Source: Thermoplasmata archaeon (GTDB lineage Archaea > Thermoplasmatota > Thermoplasmata > Thermoplasmatales > GCA-001856825). From it: a stretch of DNA of 64,000 bases. The translations under genes and the position numbers were made by a program. A model generated the notes under the pieces. That model saw only the letters and a list, made by a program, of their open reading frames with translations, did no database searches and had not been told where the DNA came from. Shown piece by piece: positions 63,725 through 64,000 of the stretch. Position 1 is the first letter of the stretch. The number at the start of each line of letters is the position of its first letter. The stretch spans positions 1 through 64,000 of the forward strand of contig JAJZYX010000001.1 of NCBI GenBank assembly GCA_021797855.1, read 5' to 3'.

Positions 63725-64000
63725 ATGGTGATTGTTCCAGTAGCATATCTTCCGACATCATCAAAGGAGCTATCATCATGGAGGACTTCCAGACCGGTCA
63801 TCGATTATTCAAAATGCACAAGGTGCGCCATCTGCTGGAAATTCTGCCCGGACGTTGCAATAGACCTCTCACCTGATCCCTCACTTAGTGCACCTAATGA
63901 CAGGTTTAAGGCTCTTGAGGCTCCGCGGATCGATTACGACCATTGCAAGGGTTGCGGGATCTGCGCAGAGGAATGCCCATTCGACGCAATAGCGATGGTG
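63725..64000 (+). CDS. porD: 2-oxoacid:ferredoxin oxidoreductase delta subunit (2x4Fe-4S ferredoxin), 3' end cut by window
   Basis: 92 codons visible, open to the window edge. Two 4Fe-4S motifs: CTRCAICWKFCP and CKGCGICAEECP, in the usual spacing of PorD. Carries electrons out of the enzyme. Starts one base after the porG stop. Confidence 0.93.
   Translation, partial: MVIVPVAYLPTSSKELSSWRTSRPVIDYSKCTRCAICWKFCPDVAIDLSPDPSLSAPNDRFKALEAPRIDYDHCKGCGICAEECPFDAIAMV

Noticed and set aside
1-64000. Insertion sequences, prophage, integron, rRNA genes or CRISPR arrays
   Set aside because: No transposase, integrase, terminal inverted repeats, rRNA sequence or repeat-spacer pattern was seen in the window.

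Overview
This window reads as a chromosome segment of a thermoplasmatal archaeon (class Thermoplasmata; relatives would be Thermoplasma, Picrophilus, Ferroplasma or Cuniculiplasma). The evidence is the set of genes seen together: the archaeal S13-S4-S11-RpoD ribosomal/RNA polymerase operon, SRP54, Sec61 beta, eS1, Trm1, an intron-containing elongator tRNA-Met with a tRNA-splicing endonuclease, both enzymes that build archaeal ether lipids, an A-type ATP synthase operon whose catalytic subunit carries a P-loop mini-intein as reported for Thermoplasma, an AglB/STT3 oligosaccharyltransferase, pyruvoyl arginine decarboxylase, NOB1 and archaeal-type Glu-, Leu- and Phe-tRNA synthetases. The genes are tightly packed, with many ATGA, TAATG or TTGA overlaps. 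First genes of operons often have a TATA-like box about 25-35 nt before the start codon, as expected for leaderless messages. Internal genes often use TTG starts behind GGTGA or GGTGATC motifs. I see no CRISPR array, insertion sequence, prophage or rRNA gene.

Layout. 1-2 kb: an enolase-superfamily N-acylamino acid racemase/OSBS-like gene (cut by the window edge) and an M20 amidohydrolase. 2-5.6 kb: MptD-like pterin aldolase, THEP1 NTPase, Trm1, then the ether-lipid pair UbiA/DGGGP synthase and GGGP synthase. 5.6-9.6 kb, minus strand: TPR protein, lysine 6-aminotransferase, LipB-like octanoyltransferase and a MalY/PatB-type C-S lyase. 9.8-13.5 kb: S13-S4-S11-RpoD-SRP54. 13.5-15.3 kb, minus: gamma-carbonic-anhydrase-like protein, AmrS-like radical SAM enzyme and a 55-residue Sec61 beta. 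15.4-19 kb: an AT-rich orphan gene and a two-subunit 2-oxoacid:ferredoxin oxidoreductase. 19-21.2 kb: initiator tRNA-Met, an NDP-sugar epimerase, and the elongator tRNA-Met that overlaps the end of eS1. 21.4-25.7 kb: PheT, NOG1-like GTPase, GluRS. 25.7-30.5 kb, minus: PRC-barrel protein, methyltransferase, one-Cys peroxiredoxin, MFS transporter, OCD/mu-crystallin enzyme and VOC protein, then tRNA-Gly.

30.9-39.8 kb is one long A-ATP synthase operon in the order K-E-C-F-A(intein)-B-D-unknown 48-residue membrane protein-H-I. 39.9-42.9 kb is an ABC importer with a fused double permease, an ATPase, and the usual C-terminal ATPase extension as a separate convergent gene; no binding protein is nearby. 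43-45 kb: a YyaL/DUF255 protein. 45.1-52 kb: a 2040-residue AglB with a very long repeat-rich outer region, overlapping a small secreted membrane-anchored protein. 52-57.3 kb: small housekeeping and stress genes, endonuclease III, NOB1, tRNA-splicing endonuclease, a small GTPase, and a metal-transporter-like gene behind a DtxR-type repressor whose promoter carries a perfect palindrome. 57.4-64 kb: arginine decarboxylase, LeuRS, crotonase, two unknowns, and the start of a second oxidoreductase operon (PorG, PorD), cut by the window edge.

The most unusual items are the tRNA/eS1 overlap, the unassigned small membrane protein in the ATPase operon, the giant AglB with its partner, the split ABC ATPase, and the DtxR palindrome with a matching half-site at the porG promoter.
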